A DNA stretch of 64,000 bases. Source: Delftia acidovorans (lineage in GTDB: Bacteria; Pseudomonadota; Gammaproteobacteria; Burkholderiales; Burkholderiaceae_C). Location of the stretch: the NCBI GenBank assembly GCA_031286585.1, contig JAITUC010000038.1, positions 558,001-622,000 on the forward strand, written 5' to 3'. Shown piece by piece: positions 20,699 through 30,337 of the stretch; position 1 is the first letter of the stretch, and every line of letters begins with the position of its first letter. The notes under the pieces are model-generated. The model did not search any database, was not told the DNA's origin, and worked only from the letters and a program-made list of their open reading frames with translations. A program made the position numbers and the translations under genes.

Positions 20699-22126
20699 TT
20701 ACGGCGTCGTGGTTGCCGGCTTAGCCACCGTGATGGTCACATTCCTCGTGATCACGGTGTTGTCGGCATCCGTGACACGCACGATCATGTTGAAGGTGCC
20801 ATCCGACGTCGGAGTGCCCGACAAGATGCCGTCGCTGGACAGCGCCAGCCCTTCGGGTGTGCCACCCAGACCCACCCACGTGTAGGGAGCCGTGCCGCCG
20901 GTTGCCGACAGTGCGTACGCCAGGGCCACGCCACGGACGCCAGAGATGGTCGGTGCAGCGAAGGCCAGAGGGGCCTTGGCCGCAATGGTCACGGTCACGG
21001 TCTTGTCGACCACGGCGCCCTGTGCGTCCTGCACACGCACCAGCATGTTGAAGGTTCCAACCACCGTCGGCGTACCGGAAAGCACGCCGTCGCTGCTCAG
21101 GCGCATACCATCTGGAACACCACCCAGGGTCGACCAGCGATAAGGAGGAATACCGCCCGTTGCTGCAAAGCCGTACACCAGAGCCTGGTCCTTGACACCC
21201 GTGATGCTCAAGCCATCAGGCAGGGCCAGAGGCGTCTTGGCGATCTCATGGTAGACACCCACAACGGTATAGGCCCTGATGGGATCCTGAATGCCATTGC
21301 TGACATCATTGTCCCGTCGGTCCACGGTCGTTTCCAGCACGATGGCGCCGCTATCAGGGCCACTGGAAAGCGACAACTGTGCAATGCCGTTGAGCGAATT
21401 GACTTGCAACGAAGAGCCAGCCTTGGATCCAGAGATCAGGCGCGCACCTTCATAAGCCGAACTGGGCAAAATCCGAACCTGCACATTGGGACTGGTGCCA
21501 GTGACCGGCTGATTGCGGTCGTCAACCACCTTCACTTCCAGTGCGACGTTGTTGCGCAGATTGGAGAGATTGTCTCGGGAGCCCAGATAGCCAGGCGTCT
21601 GGGTGACGGCCAGCGTGCTGGCGGGAATTCCCTGCGCTGCACCGCCGATATTGACACTGGCAACAGCGCTCACCTGACGCTTATCGCGAGGATCTGTGAC
21701 CGTGCAGGTCACGCTCGCCACACCAGCCTTGTCGATTGCGTGCAAATGGAAAGTGGCACTGCCTGAATTGGAGCCCAAAACAATGGAACGGCTGGCCGAT
21801 ATATTCCCTTTATCGTCTTTCTTATCTGTTCCGTCCAGATAATACAGCACTGCCGAATCAAGGCCTGCAGTCACGGCACATTGAAAAATACCATCTCCAC
21901 CAGGAATAGGCATATTCCCTTGACGCGCCTCGACATACATTGTCGTTGTATATGCCGCATTCGCACCAATACCTGGGCCTGCATTACCCAGATTCACAGG
22001 AAGCTGTGTTTTGTCCGCGCGCAGCGAAATGGTATACGGCTGACTTGTCTCACCAGCACTCCCTCCACCACCGCCACACCCGGCCAGACCGAGTGCCAGC
22101 ATGGCACCGAACATGATTTTTTGCAT
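20699..22126 (-). CDS. Putative lipoprotein with two C-terminal Ig-like (He_PIG) repeats, in the pil operon
   Basis: 475 residues from ATG 22126 (MQKIMFGAMLALGLAGCGG), which gives a signal peptide with lipobox LAGC; the longer reading adds 11 residues from inside pilQ. After a Gly run the protein is beta-rich throughout. Two tandem repeats near the C-terminus share the pattern ATGGxxPYxW, LGGxPxGxxLSSDGxLSGTP, GTFNMxVRVxDA, typical of He_PIG Ig-like modules. Starts 22 bases after the pilQ stop, so it is translated from the pil message. Probably anchored to a membrane facing the periplasm or exposed on the surface; an adhesin or a secretin-associated factor are both possible. Confidence 0.8.
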   Translation of the reverse strand: MQKIMFGAMLALGLAGCGGGGGSAGETSQPYTISLRADKTQLPVNLGNAGPGIGANAAYTTTMYVEARQGNMPIPGGDGIFQCAVTAGLDSAVLYYLDGTDKKDDKGNISASRSIVLGSNSGSATFHLHAIDKAGVASVTCTVTDPRDKRQVSAVASVNIGGAAQGIPASTLAVTQTPGYLGSRDNLSNLRNNVALEVKVVDDRNQPVTGTSPNVQVRILPSSAYEGARLISGSKAGSSLQVNSLNGIAQLSLSSGPDSGAIVLETTVDRRDNDVSNGIQDPIRAYTVVGVYHEIAKTPLALPDGLSITGVKDQALVYGFAATGGIPPYRWSTLGGVPDGMRLSSDGVLSGTPTVVGTFNMLVRVQDAQGAVVDKTVTVTIAAKAPLAFAAPTISGVRGVALAYALSATGGTAPYTWVGLGGTPEGLALSSDGILSGTPTSDGTFNMIVRVTDADNTVITRNVTITVAKPATTTP

Positions 22127-22148
22127 GATTATCAATCTCCTACTACAT

Positions 22149-24302
22149 TCAACGAGCACTTCGGATGTCAGCCAACATCTTCGGTGTAATAAATACCAGC
22201 ATCTCCCGTTTCTGGGACTCTCTCACGCGACTCTTGAAGAGATGCCCCAGCACAGGAACATCACCCAACAAGGGAATCTTGTTTTCCGTGTTGGTCTCCT
22301 CCATCTCGAAGATGCCGCCAATCACAACAGTTCCGCCATTCTGAACAAGAACCTGGGTACGCACATGCTTGGTATCGATAGCAACGCCTTGCAATGTGCT
22401 CTCGCCACGCGAATCCTTGTTGACATCCAGGTCCAGGATGATATCGCCTTCAGGAGTGATCTGAGGCGTAACCTCCAGCTTCAAAACGGCCTTTTTGAAG
22501 GCAATGGTCGTCGCACCATTAGGTGCCGTCACAGAATACGGATATTCAGTACCTTGCTCAATCAATGCTTTGGTCTGATCGGCCGTCACCAACCTTGGGC
22601 TGGAAATAATCTTGCCCTGACCGTCGGATTCCATCGCAGAAAGTTCAAGGGTCAGGAATCGGTTCGCAGCAGCATTGAAGATCGACATGGCAAACGTGCC
22701 GGAGTTTGCGACATTCGACAGTTTTCCAGGCAGATTGACAAAACTCCCAGAGGTATTCACTGCCTGCCCGCTCGCTCCTGCGGAAGCATTGGCATTGTCA
22801 AATCCCGTTCCTATGGCCACACGGTTGTCCCCACCGATGCTGTATCCCCCATCTCCACCGCGCTGAGCACGTAGATCCCCACCGCCGAGACGCACACCCA
22901 AGGCCCGGCCAAATGTGTCGCGGGCTTCCACAATGCGGGCTTCAATCAGCACCTGGCGAACAGGTACATCCAGCGTCGCCAGCAGCGCCTTCATCTCTTC
23001 CAGTTTCGTGGATGTATCGGTCACGAACAATTGATTGGTGCGAGGCTCCGAAATCGCAGATCCACGCTCCGACAGGAACCTGGTGGAAGCTCCACCCGAG
23101 CCACCGCCGCCTGAGCTAGCACTGATCTGTTGAAGAATATCGGCCGCCTTCGCATAATTCAGCTGGAAACCCTGAGTTCTCAGAGGCTCCAGTTTCTGAA
23201 TCTCCATTGCGGCCTCATAGTCCCGCTTGGTACGCGCATCGATTTCATCCCTGGGCGCAATCCAGAGCACAGAGCCGGATTTGCGCATGCCAAGGCCCTT
23301 GGCATCCATAATGATTTGCAGCGCCTGATCCCAGGGAACATCCTTGAGGCGCAGGGTCAGCGCCCCGGAAACCGTGTCCGAAGTCACGATATTGAAGTTC
23401 GTGAAATCGGCAATCACCTGAAGCAGCGATCGCACTTCGATATTCTGGAAGTTCAGGGAGAGCTTCTCACCGCTGTAGCCAGGGCCTTGGGTCAGTTTGC
23501 TCACGTCCACCTTTTTCTGGCGAACTTCAATCACAAACTGGCTGTCGCTTTGATAGGCGCTGTGCTCCCAATCACCTGTGGGAGCAATGCGCATGCGGAC
23601 TGACTCACCCTGCTGCATCGAAGAGATTGTCTGCACCGGCGTACCGAAATCAGCAACATCCAGCTTGCGCCGCAGCCCTTCAGGCAAGGAGGAGCGCAGG
23701 AAATCTACCACCAGTTCCTTGCCTTCGCGGCGCAGATCCACGCCGACCTGGCTATTGCTCAAGCCCACGACGATACGACCCGAGCCATCGCTGCCGCGGC
23801 GAAAGTCGACATTGCGTATCGGCTGGCTATCGCTATTGGTAGCTGCCTTGTTCTCAAACACGCCTTGCTGTGCGGAAGGCTTTGCGCTTGCAGATGCGGC
23901 CGCCACCGGATCCAGCAGGATCAGCAACGCCTTGCCTTGGCGTTCAGTACGGTAGGAGGTCGCCATCTTCAGGTTCAACACAAGGCGGGCGCGGCCTGAA
24001 GCCTCGACGATATTGATGGAGCGCAGGTTGCCCTGATTGAGCTCGACCACCGATTTGCCCGTGCCATTGGTGGCGCCAGGAAAGTCCAGAGCGATGCGCG
24101 CCGGCGACTGGATTGCAAATCCGGTCGGGTCAGCTGCCAGCGCTTCGGAAAGCTCGATGCGCACCACCTCGGTGCCCCCTTGAATCGAGCCAGAGACCGA
24201 CTCTATCGCGGACTGCGCCCATGCCAAGGAGCCCAGCAGCCAACCGCCTACGGCGATTCCCCAGCGAGCCTTGTGCAACATGCTTCGATGTGTGCCCATC
24301 AT
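22149..24302 (-). CDS. pilQ: Type IV pilus secretin
   Basis: 717 residues with a signal peptide (GIAVGGWLLGSLAWAQS). N-terminal AMIN domains bind peptidoglycan (about 30-280), an STN/secretin N0-N1 region follows (VSKLTQGPGYSGEKLSLNFQNIEVRSLLQVIADF), then the outer-membrane secretin core (VRQVLIEARIVEARDTFGRALGVRLGG through GTVVIGGIFEMEETNTENKIPLLGDVPVLGHLFKS). Forms the outer-membrane pore for the pilus fibre. Overlaps pilP by four bases. Length is in the normal 650-750 range. Confidence 0.96.
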   Translation of the reverse strand: MMGTHRSMLHKARWGIAVGGWLLGSLAWAQSAIESVSGSIQGGTEVVRIELSEALAADPTGFAIQSPARIALDFPGATNGTGKSVVELNQGNLRSINIVEASGRARLVLNLKMATSYRTERQGKALLILLDPVAAASASAKPSAQQGVFENKAATNSDSQPIRNVDFRRGSDGSGRIVVGLSNSQVGVDLRREGKELVVDFLRSSLPEGLRRKLDVADFGTPVQTISSMQQGESVRMRIAPTGDWEHSAYQSDSQFVIEVRQKKVDVSKLTQGPGYSGEKLSLNFQNIEVRSLLQVIADFTNFNIVTSDTVSGALTLRLKDVPWDQALQIIMDAKGLGMRKSGSVLWIAPRDEIDARTKRDYEAAMEIQKLEPLRTQGFQLNYAKAADILQQISASSGGGGSGGASTRFLSERGSAISEPRTNQLFVTDTSTKLEEMKALLATLDVPVRQVLIEARIVEARDTFGRALGVRLGGGDLRAQRGGDGGYSIGGDNRVAIGTGFDNANASAGASGQAVNTSGSFVNLPGKLSNVANSGTFAMSIFNAAANRFLTLELSAMESDGQGKIISSPRLVTADQTKALIEQGTEYPYSVTAPNGATTIAFKKAVLKLEVTPQITPEGDIILDLDVNKDSRGESTLQGVAIDTKHVRTQVLVQNGGTVVIGGIFEMEETNTENKIPLLGDVPVLGHLFKSRVRESQKREMLVFITPKMLADIRSAR

Positions 24303-24847
24303 TTTCTTCCCTCCTGCAACTCCAGTGTGCTAGTTCTCTCTATCCAGTCGCCGCTGCCATCCTGGACGATTTCCCGCAACTGGATGGAAGTCTCCGTGAT
24401 CCGGGTGATCTTTCCGTAGTTCTGTCCCAGGTAATTCCCTGAGCGAACCTGGTACAACAGGCTCCCTACCTTGATCAGCGCCGTGGGCACACCCTTCCTG
24501 TCCAGGCTGCCCACCATGGTCATCGCATCCAGAGGCTCGGCCTCCAGCGGTTCTTTGCGGCGATTGAGCTCGGAGGCGATCAGGGTGGTATTCGCATTGG
24601 TCTGTGCGGATTCCTTGCGCAGCACCTGCATAAGCTTCAAAGGATTGAAAGGATCCATGCCATCAGCACCCAGGTAGGCTTGGGGCGTAAAAGCTTTGGG
24701 CTCCTCCAAAGGCTTGACACGGGGCTTTGCATTGGCTTTCTCTTGCGCCATCCAGGTCTGCAGTTCTTCTTGATCAGAGGAAGAGCAGCCTGAAGCGGCC
24801 AAGCAGGCTGCCAACATGAGCCAGCCGCTGAAACGCATGTGTTTCAT
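24299..24847 (-). CDS. pilP: Type IV pilus assembly lipoprotein
   Basis: 182 residues; signal with lipobox (LAASGC, Cys21). Conserved blocks: AYLGADGMDPFNPLKL in the disordered N-terminal part that binds PilNO, then the beta-sandwich domain (MTMVGSLDRKGVPTALIKVGSLLYQVRSGNYLGQNYGKI) that contacts the PilQ N0 domain. Links the inner-membrane PilMNO platform to the secretin. Shares one base with pilO stop/start and four with pilQ. Confidence 0.95.
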   Translation of the reverse strand: MKHMRFSGWLMLAACLAASGCSSSDQEELQTWMAQEKANAKPRVKPLEEPKAFTPQAYLGADGMDPFNPLKLMQVLRKESAQTNANTTLIASELNRRKEPLEAEPLDAMTMVGSLDRKGVPTALIKVGSLLYQVRSGNYLGQNYGKITRITETSIQLREIVQDGSGDWIERTSTLELQEGRK

Positions 24848-25527
24848 TACTTCTTGCCCTTCCCTGCCGCTGCGCGTTGCGCCTGCACCTCGTCCGCATC
24901 CAGGTAGCGGAAGGTCCGTGCAGTCGCCTCCATGCTCAGGACCTCGCTTCCGTCCTTGCCCACAGGCACGATCGACAGATTGTTCAAGGTCACGATGCGG
25001 GACAGGTAGGCCACGTCGGAAGCGAATGATCCGATGTCATGAAAGCGTCCTGTGACCTTCACAGCAATGGGCAACTCTGCGTAGTACTCTTTGACGACCA
25101 TCGCTCCAGGTCGGAAGGTTTCAAACTGCAGGCTGCGGCCCAGGCCGGCCTGATTGATGTCCGAGAGCAGGGCCGCCATTTCCGCCTTGCTGGGCAACTG
25201 CTTTTCCAACTGCGTCACATACTGCTGGACCTGTTCCCGTTGCTTCTTCAGGCCGTCCAGGCTGACGGCCTTGGACAGCTTCTGGCTGAAGTCCTGGCGC
25301 AGCGTGACCTCGGTATTGCGCTCCTGCTCCAGGGTGTCTTCATAGTCCTTGATCAGCACATACCACAGCACGGCAGCCACGGCCAGCGCAATGGCCACGC
25401 ACAACAATGTCCGCGGCAGTACAGGCCACCGCGAAGGATCATTGGGATCCAGACCACGGAACTGGCGTTGGATGTTCTCCTGCAATGCGGAGAAGTCGAT
25501 GTCGTTCTTTTTCTTCTTGGCCATCAC
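24847..25527 (-). CDS. pilO: Type IV pilus inner-membrane alignment protein
   Basis: 226 residues with one membrane helix (TLLCVAIALAVAAVLWYVLI, about 40-60), a coiled coil (65-120: LEQERNTEVTLRQDFSQKL) and a ferredoxin-like periplasmic domain (QFETFRPGAMVVKEYYAELPIAVKVTGRFHDIGSFASDVAYL). Pairs with PilN. The N-terminal 25 residues are charged and cytoplasmic. In the order pilM-N-O-P-Q, overlapping pilN by four bases. Confidence 0.95.
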   Translation of the reverse strand: MMAKKKKNDIDFSALQENIQRQFRGLDPNDPSRWPVLPRTLLCVAIALAVAAVLWYVLIKDYEDTLEQERNTEVTLRQDFSQKLSKAVSLDGLKKQREQVQQYVTQLEKQLPSKAEMAALLSDINQAGLGRSLQFETFRPGAMVVKEYYAELPIAVKVTGRFHDIGSFASDVAYLSRIVTLNNLSIVPVGKDGSEVLSMEATARTFRYLDADEVQAQRAAAGKGKK

Positions 25528-26135
25528 TGGGACTTTCCTGGGTTGGCCGCCGTCGAAAGGCTCTTCTCCGCCACGCTGGCACGCGTCAGTTGAAAACGCA
25601 GATTGAACGCAGCGGCGCGACGCTGGTCCTTGGGCGTGACGTTGACCGTCTTGGCCACGATTTCCACCAGTTCAGGCTTGGAAATCCAGGGGGTCCCCTC
25701 CGAGAGATTGCGCAGCATTTCAGACACCCGCTCATTGGACTGTGCCGTGCCCAGCATGGTCACGGCCAGACCCTCCTGCTTGATGCTGGTGATGTAGACA
25801 CCATCGGGCAACTGCGCCACCAGCTCGTTGAGCATGTGCACCGGAAGATTGCGGTCGGATTGCAGATCCTCCACGGCCTTCTGACGTGCACGCAGGGCCG
25901 TGATCTCGTTTTCCAGCCCGGCGATTTCCTTGATCTGGGACTCCAGAACGGTGATCTCGGCACGCAGCATGGTGTTTTTCGCCTGCTGGGCCTCGATCAT
26001 CATCTGGTACCACCAGTACACCACGCCAATGATCAAAAGCCCCACCAGGGCCGACAGGACCATGGTGGCCTGGAATGCTTCCTTGCGGCGCTTTCGTGTT
26101 GCTTCTCTGTGAGGAAGCAGATTGATCAGGATCAC
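25524..26135 (-). CDS. pilN: Type IV pilus inner-membrane protein
   Basis: 203 residues. Starts MILINLLPHREATRKRRKEAF: the INLLP motif is the PilM-binding peptide. One transmembrane helix follows (ALVGLLIIGVVYWWYQMM), then a coiled coil and a small alpha/beta domain (LPDGVYITSIKQEGLAVTMLG). Bridges cytoplasmic PilM to periplasmic PilOP. Overlaps pilM by four bases. Confidence 0.95.
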   Translation of the reverse strand: MILINLLPHREATRKRRKEAFQATMVLSALVGLLIIGVVYWWYQMMIEAQQAKNTMLRAEITVLESQIKEIAGLENEITALRARQKAVEDLQSDRNLPVHMLNELVAQLPDGVYITSIKQEGLAVTMLGTAQSNERVSEMLRNLSEGTPWISKPELVEIVAKTVNVTPKDQRRAAAFNLRFQLTRASVAEKSLSTAANPGKSQ

Positions 26136-27202
26136 GAGACAAACCTCCGCATGGCCAGTCCGCAGGCGGTCAGGTAGGCGGGGGCTTCGCGCGACATGCG
26201 CTTGAGGCGCACGCCGCTGCCGACCTCCATTCCATCAAAGGGATTGGCCAGGCTGCAGGCAAAACCCGTTTGCTGCGTGATGGCCTCGGACAGGCCGGAA
26301 AGCGGGGCCGAGCCACCGGCCAGCAGGATGTGGTCTATGCGGTTGTGGGGCGTGCTGGTGAAAAAGAACTGCAGTGCGCGCGACACCTCCTGCGTCATGC
26401 TTTGCACAAAGGGCTTGAGCACGGCGGACGCGTAGTCTTCCGGAAGTTCGCCACTGCGCTTCTTGGACTCGGCCTCTTCGAGCGAGAAACCGTATTGGCG
26501 TGCGATCAGTTGCGTCAGCTGCGCGCCGCCAAAAGCCTGGTCCCGGTCATACAGCACCTCGTCGTCGCGCAGGATCTGCATGCTGGTCGTCATGGCGCCC
26601 AGCTCGAACAAGGCGACAAGGGCGTTGTTGCCCTGATTAGGCAGGCGCTCGATCAGCCGTGCAGCCGCCATGCGGGAGGCATGAGGCTCGATGTCGATGA
26701 CCGTCGGCTTCAGGCCGGCCGCCTCGGCCAGGCCCTGGCGGTCCTGGACCTTCTCGCGGCGCGAGGCGGCAATGAGCACGTCCACGTCGCCGGGTGAGTT
26801 CGATGACGGGCCTATGACGCAGAAGTCCAGACTCACTTCATCGAGCGAGAAAGGAATGTACTGATTGGCCTCGGATTCGACCTGGACCTCCAATTCCTGC
26901 TCGCTCATGCCGTCCGGCAGCGAAATCTTCTTGGTGATCACGGCCGAGGCCGGCAAGGCCATGGCCACGTTCTTGGTCCGCGTGCCGCTTTTTTTGACCA
27001 GTCGCCGCACAGCCTCTGCCACTTCGTCGAACTTTTCGATGTTGCCGTCCGTGATCCATCCCCGCTCCAGCGGTTCGATGGCACAGCGCTCCAGCAACAG
27101 TTCGCCCGACTTGGCACGAGACAACTCAACGAGCTTGGCGCTCGAAGAACTGATGTCGATGCCCAGCAAAGGTGCAGGCTGGCGACTGAATAAGGATCCC
27201 AT
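26132..27202 (-). CDS. pilM: Type IV pilus actin-like ATPase
   Basis: 356 residues from ATG 27202 (MGSLFSRQPAPLLGIDISSSS), with GGGAGG upstream; the 48 extra upstream residues of the open frame are AT-rich and not PilM-like. FtsA/actin-like fold: LLGIDISSSSAKLVELS (phosphate 1), ALFELGAMTTSMQIL (phosphate 2), ILLAGGSAPLSGLSEAI (adenosine). Binds the PilN N-terminal peptide. First gene of the operon, divergent from mrcA. Confidence 0.95.
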   Translation of the reverse strand: MGSLFSRQPAPLLGIDISSSSAKLVELSRAKSGELLLERCAIEPLERGWITDGNIEKFDEVAEAVRRLVKKSGTRTKNVAMALPASAVITKKISLPDGMSEQELEVQVESEANQYIPFSLDEVSLDFCVIGPSSNSPGDVDVLIAASRREKVQDRQGLAEAAGLKPTVIDIEPHASRMAAARLIERLPNQGNNALVALFELGAMTTSMQILRDDEVLYDRDQAFGGAQLTQLIARQYGFSLEEAESKKRSGELPEDYASAVLKPFVQSMTQEVSRALQFFFTSTPHNRIDHILLAGGSAPLSGLSEAITQQTGFACSLANPFDGMEVGSGVRLKRMSREAPAYLTACGLAMRRFVS

Positions 27203-27519
27203 AGCAATCAACTTGCCCTCCCTCTTCTTGTGTATGTAAAGAACGCAACAAACCTTCACATATAGGTTGAATGCTATCAGCAAGACTGCGCGCAACTCAC
27301 CATGCCAGCCGGAGCACGCTTGGCGGTAGTGGCCAAAAACAGACATTGTTGCGGGCCATCAAATGCGACATGAATGCACCCCTGCTTGCATGTCGGCCTG
27401 CACGCCTGGCTTAGGATGCGTGGCTTGCGGCCATGCTGGCAACCGTGTGCAGCCGTCTCCTACCGACCCTCTGGGGCACGCATTTTTATAATGCGGCACT
27501 CCTCAGCACTCCCTGCGAC
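27203..27519. other. Divergent promoter region pilM / mrcA
   Basis: No gene is supported in these 317 bases. The pilM-proximal third is AT-rich and holds the pilM ribosome-binding site and presumably its promoter. On the plus strand TATAAT at 27487-27492 is a perfect -10 about 28 bases before the mrcA start; no good -35 is seen at 16-18 bases (27463-27469 is only weakly similar). Confidence 0.55.
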
Positions 27520-29907
27520 ATGCCGTCTTCAGACTCCCGAGAACCCCAGGCTGCAAAGCCTCGCTCCGCCCCATCCAAGCCCATGCACTGGTTTCCCAAG
27601 GCCCTGCTATGGCTGGCGGGCATTGCCGTCGCCGGCGCGCTGGCCTTGATGCTGACCGTGGCCGTGGCCCTGGCCATGGCCTATCCCAACCTGCCCGACG
27701 TATCCGAGCTGGCGGACTACCGACCCAAGCTGCCGCTGCGCGTGTACTCCAGCGAAGGCGCCCTGCTGGGTGAATTCGGCGAGGAGCGGCGTACGCTGAC
27801 CCCCATCCAGGACATTCCCAAGGTGATGACCGACGCTGTGCTGGCCATTGAAGACACGCGCTTTTTCGAGCACGGCGGCGTGGACTACAAGGGCATGGCC
27901 CGCGCTGCGCTGGCCAATCTGGGCCGTGTGAAAAGCCAGGGCGCTTCGACTATCACCATGCAGGTGGCGCGCAACGTTTATCTATCTTCCGAGAAAACGT
28001 TTACACGCAAAATTTACGAAGTCTTACTGACTTTCAAGCTAGAGCATTTGCTGACCAAAAATCAGATTCTCGAGATCTACATGAACCAGATTTATCTGGG
28101 AAATCGTGCCTATGGTTTCGCCGCCGCGTGCGAAGCCTATTTCGGCAAACCACTGAAGGACATCACGGTCGCCGAGGCGGCCATGCTGGCAGGCCTGCCC
28201 AAGGCACCATCGGCCTACAACCCGATCAGCAATCCCAAGCGCGCCCGCTCGCGCCAGCTCTACATCATCGAGCGCATGGAGGAAAACGGCTTCATCACCT
28301 CCGCCCAGGCCACTGAAGCCAAGGCCGAGCCTCTGAAGATCCGCACGGGCTCCTTCAACACCCGCGTGCATGCCGAATACGTGGCCGAGATGGCACGCCA
28401 GCTGATCTTTGCCCAGTACGGAAACGAAGCCTATACGCGCGGACTGAACGTCTACACCACCATCAATGCCGGCGAACAGGAAGCCGCCTACGCCGCGCTG
28501 CGCCGCGGCATCATGGACTACGAGCGCCGCCAGAAATACCGCGGCCCCGAGAAGTTCGTGGCCCTGCCGGCCGACGCCGAGGACCGCGAAGACGCCATCG
28601 ACGACACCCTGGCCAACCACCCCGACAACGGTGACGTGCTCGCCGCCGTGGTGCTGGATGCCAATCCGCGCAAGATCCTGGCGGCACGCGCCGACGGCGA
28701 GCAGATCGAGATCACGGGCGAAGGCCTGAAGCCCGCCGAATCGGGCCTGAATCCGAAGGCACCGCCCAACATCAAGATCCGTCCCGGCGCCGTGATCCGC
28801 GTGGTCAAGACGCCCAAGAACACCTGGGAAATCACGCAGCTGCCCGAGGTGGAAGGCGCCTTCGTGGCCCTGGTTCCCCAAACGGGCGCCTTGCGCGCCC
28901 TGATCGGCGGCTTCGACTTCCAGAAGAACAAGTTCAACCACGTGACCCAGGCCTGGCGCCAGCCCGGCTCGGCCTTCAAGCCATTCATCTACTCTGCGGC
29001 CCTGGAAAAAGGCTTCTCGCCTTCCACCATGATCAATGACGCGCCGCTGTTCTTCAGCGCCGGCGTGACGGGTGGCCAGCCGTGGGAGCCCAAGAACTAC
29101 GACAGCCGCTACGACGGGCCGATGACCATGCGCACGGGCCTGAACAAGTCCAAGAACATGATTTCCATCCGCCTGCTGCAGGCCGTGGGACCCAAGCAGG
29201 GCCAGGAATGGGTCACGCGCTTCGGCTTTGACGCCGCCAAGCATCCGGCCTACCTGACCATGGCGCTGGGAGCCGGAGCGGTCACGCCGCTGCAGCTGGC
29301 CGCCGGCTACTCCGTGTTCGCCAATGGCGGCCACCGCGTCAACCCCTGGCTGATTGCCCGCGTCACTGATCACAAGGGCCGCATCCTGTCCGAATTCACG
29401 CCGCCCCCGGTGCAGGAACTGCCCCAGGCCATCGACGCACGCAACGCCTTCATCATGGACAGCCTGCTGCAGGACGTGGCGCGCGTGGGCACGGCAGCAC
29501 GCGCACAGTCCACGCTCAAGCGTCCCGACCTGTATGGCAAGACGGGTACGACCAACGACTCGGTGGATGCCTGGTTCGCGGGCTTTCAGCCCACGCTGGC
29601 CGCCGTGTCCTGGATCGGCTACGACACGCCGCGCAACCTGGGCAGCCGCGAGACGGGCGGCGGCCTGAGCCTGCCCATCTGGATCGGCTTCATGCAGCAC
29701 GCGCTCAAGGGCGTGCCCGTGGCAGAGATGCCCGTGCCCCCTGGCGTCGTGAACATGGGCGGCGAGTGGTACTACGAGGAAAACGCGCGCAACGGCGGCG
29801 TCAGCAGCCTGGGCATGGACAGCGCCTCCACGGGCGGCGCTGCAGGCGCCACGCCCCCGCCCGCCACCGAGGAGCGCAACCGCATCCTCGACCTCTTCCG
29901 CAACTGA
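27520..29907 (+). CDS. mrcA: Penicillin-binding protein 1A (bifunctional transglycosylase/transpeptidase)
   Basis: 795 residues from ATG 27520 (MPSSDSREPQ); the frame runs to 27433, but that start would lie upstream of the TATAAT. One N-terminal membrane helix (ALLWLAGIAVAGALALMLTV). Transglycosylase GT51: catalytic Glu in AIEDTRFFEHGGVDYKGM, QGASTITMQVARN, IYMNQIYLGNRAYG. OB-like insert in the middle (residues about 290-430). Transpeptidase: SAFKPF (SxxK), SKNM (SxN), YGKTGTTND (KTG). Polymerises and crosslinks peptidoglycan. Divergent from pilM as in Pseudomonas (ponA). Confidence 0.96.
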   Translation: MPSSDSREPQAAKPRSAPSKPMHWFPKALLWLAGIAVAGALALMLTVAVALAMAYPNLPDVSELADYRPKLPLRVYSSEGALLGEFGEERRTLTPIQDIPKVMTDAVLAIEDTRFFEHGGVDYKGMARAALANLGRVKSQGASTITMQVARNVYLSSEKTFTRKIYEVLLTFKLEHLLTKNQILEIYMNQIYLGNRAYGFAAACEAYFGKPLKDITVAEAAMLAGLPKAPSAYNPISNPKRARSRQLYIIERMEENGFITSAQATEAKAEPLKIRTGSFNTRVHAEYVAEMARQLIFAQYGNEAYTRGLNVYTTINAGEQEAAYAALRRGIMDYERRQKYRGPEKFVALPADAEDREDAIDDTLANHPDNGDVLAAVVLDANPRKILAARADGEQIEITGEGLKPAESGLNPKAPPNIKIRPGAVIRVVKTPKNTWEITQLPEVEGAFVALVPQTGALRALIGGFDFQKNKFNHVTQAWRQPGSAFKPFIYSAALEKGFSPSTMINDAPLFFSAGVTGGQPWEPKNYDSRYDGPMTMRTGLNKSKNMISIRLLQAVGPKQGQEWVTRFGFDAAKHPAYLTMALGAGAVTPLQLAAGYSVFANGGHRVNPWLIARVTDHKGRILSEFTPPPVQELPQAIDARNAFIMDSLLQDVARVGTAARAQSTLKRPDLYGKTGTTNDSVDAWFAGFQPTLAAVSWIGYDTPRNLGSRETGGGLSLPIWIGFMQHALKGVPVAEMPVPPGVVNMGGEWYYEENARNGGVSSLGMDSASTGGAAGATPPPATEERNRILDLFRN

Positions 29908-29932
29908 CCGCCACACAAGCGATTGACCACGC

Positions 29933-29961
29933 AAGAAAGCCCGGCCCTGCCGGGCTTTCTT
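29933..29961. terminator. Bidirectional terminator between mrcA and cyaY
   Basis: A perfect 13-bp stem (29933-29945 with 29949-29961, loop CCT) with A-rich left and T-rich right ends, serving both convergent genes. Confidence 0.9.
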
Positions 29962-29986
29962 CATGGAGCCTGCCGATAACGGCGGA

Positions 29987-30325
29987 TCAGCGTGCCGAGA
30001 ACTGCAGCGCCAGGCCCGACTGCTCGGTGGCGTAACGGCTCAGGTTGGCGAAGAACTCGCCCGCGCCCTTGGTATCGAGCCAGGCGCCCTGCGCCGCGTC
30101 GTAGCGGTAGTGAAAGCCGCCGGCCTTGGCCGCCAGCCAGATCTCGTGCAGCGGCTTTTGCTGGTTGATCACGATCTGGCTGCGGTTGGCAAAGACCAGG
30201 GTCACCATGCCGCCCACGCGCTGGGCATCGAGGTCGGCATCTGTTTCATCGTTGATGCGATCGCAGTCCTGCTCCACGGCCAGCAGCAGTCGTTCGGCAA
30301 GGTCCAGAAATTCTTGGTCGGTCAT
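29987..30325 (-). CDS. cyaY: Frataxin-like iron donor
   Basis: 112 residues from ATG 30325 ([19 protein letters not shown]). Acidic first helix and acidic [20 protein letters not shown] region that binds iron, followed by the beta-sheet ([34 protein letters not shown]) and [14 protein letters not shown], all frataxin hallmarks. Regulates Fe-S cluster assembly on IscS/IscU. Only 12 bases separate its start codon from that of the divergent lipoprotein gene. Confidence 0.95.
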   Translation of the reverse strand: MTDQEFLDLAERLLLAVEQDCDRINDETDADLDAQRVGGMVTLVFANRSQIVINQQKPLHEIWLAAKAGGFHYRYDAAQGAWLDTKGAGEFFANLSRYATEQSGLALQFSAR

Positions 30326-30337
30326 TACAATTCGCTT

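Noticed and set aside
27463-27492. Complete -35/-10 promoter for mrcA
   Set aside because: The TATAAT is perfect but the -35 region does not resemble TTGACA at an acceptable distance, so only the -10 is mentioned.
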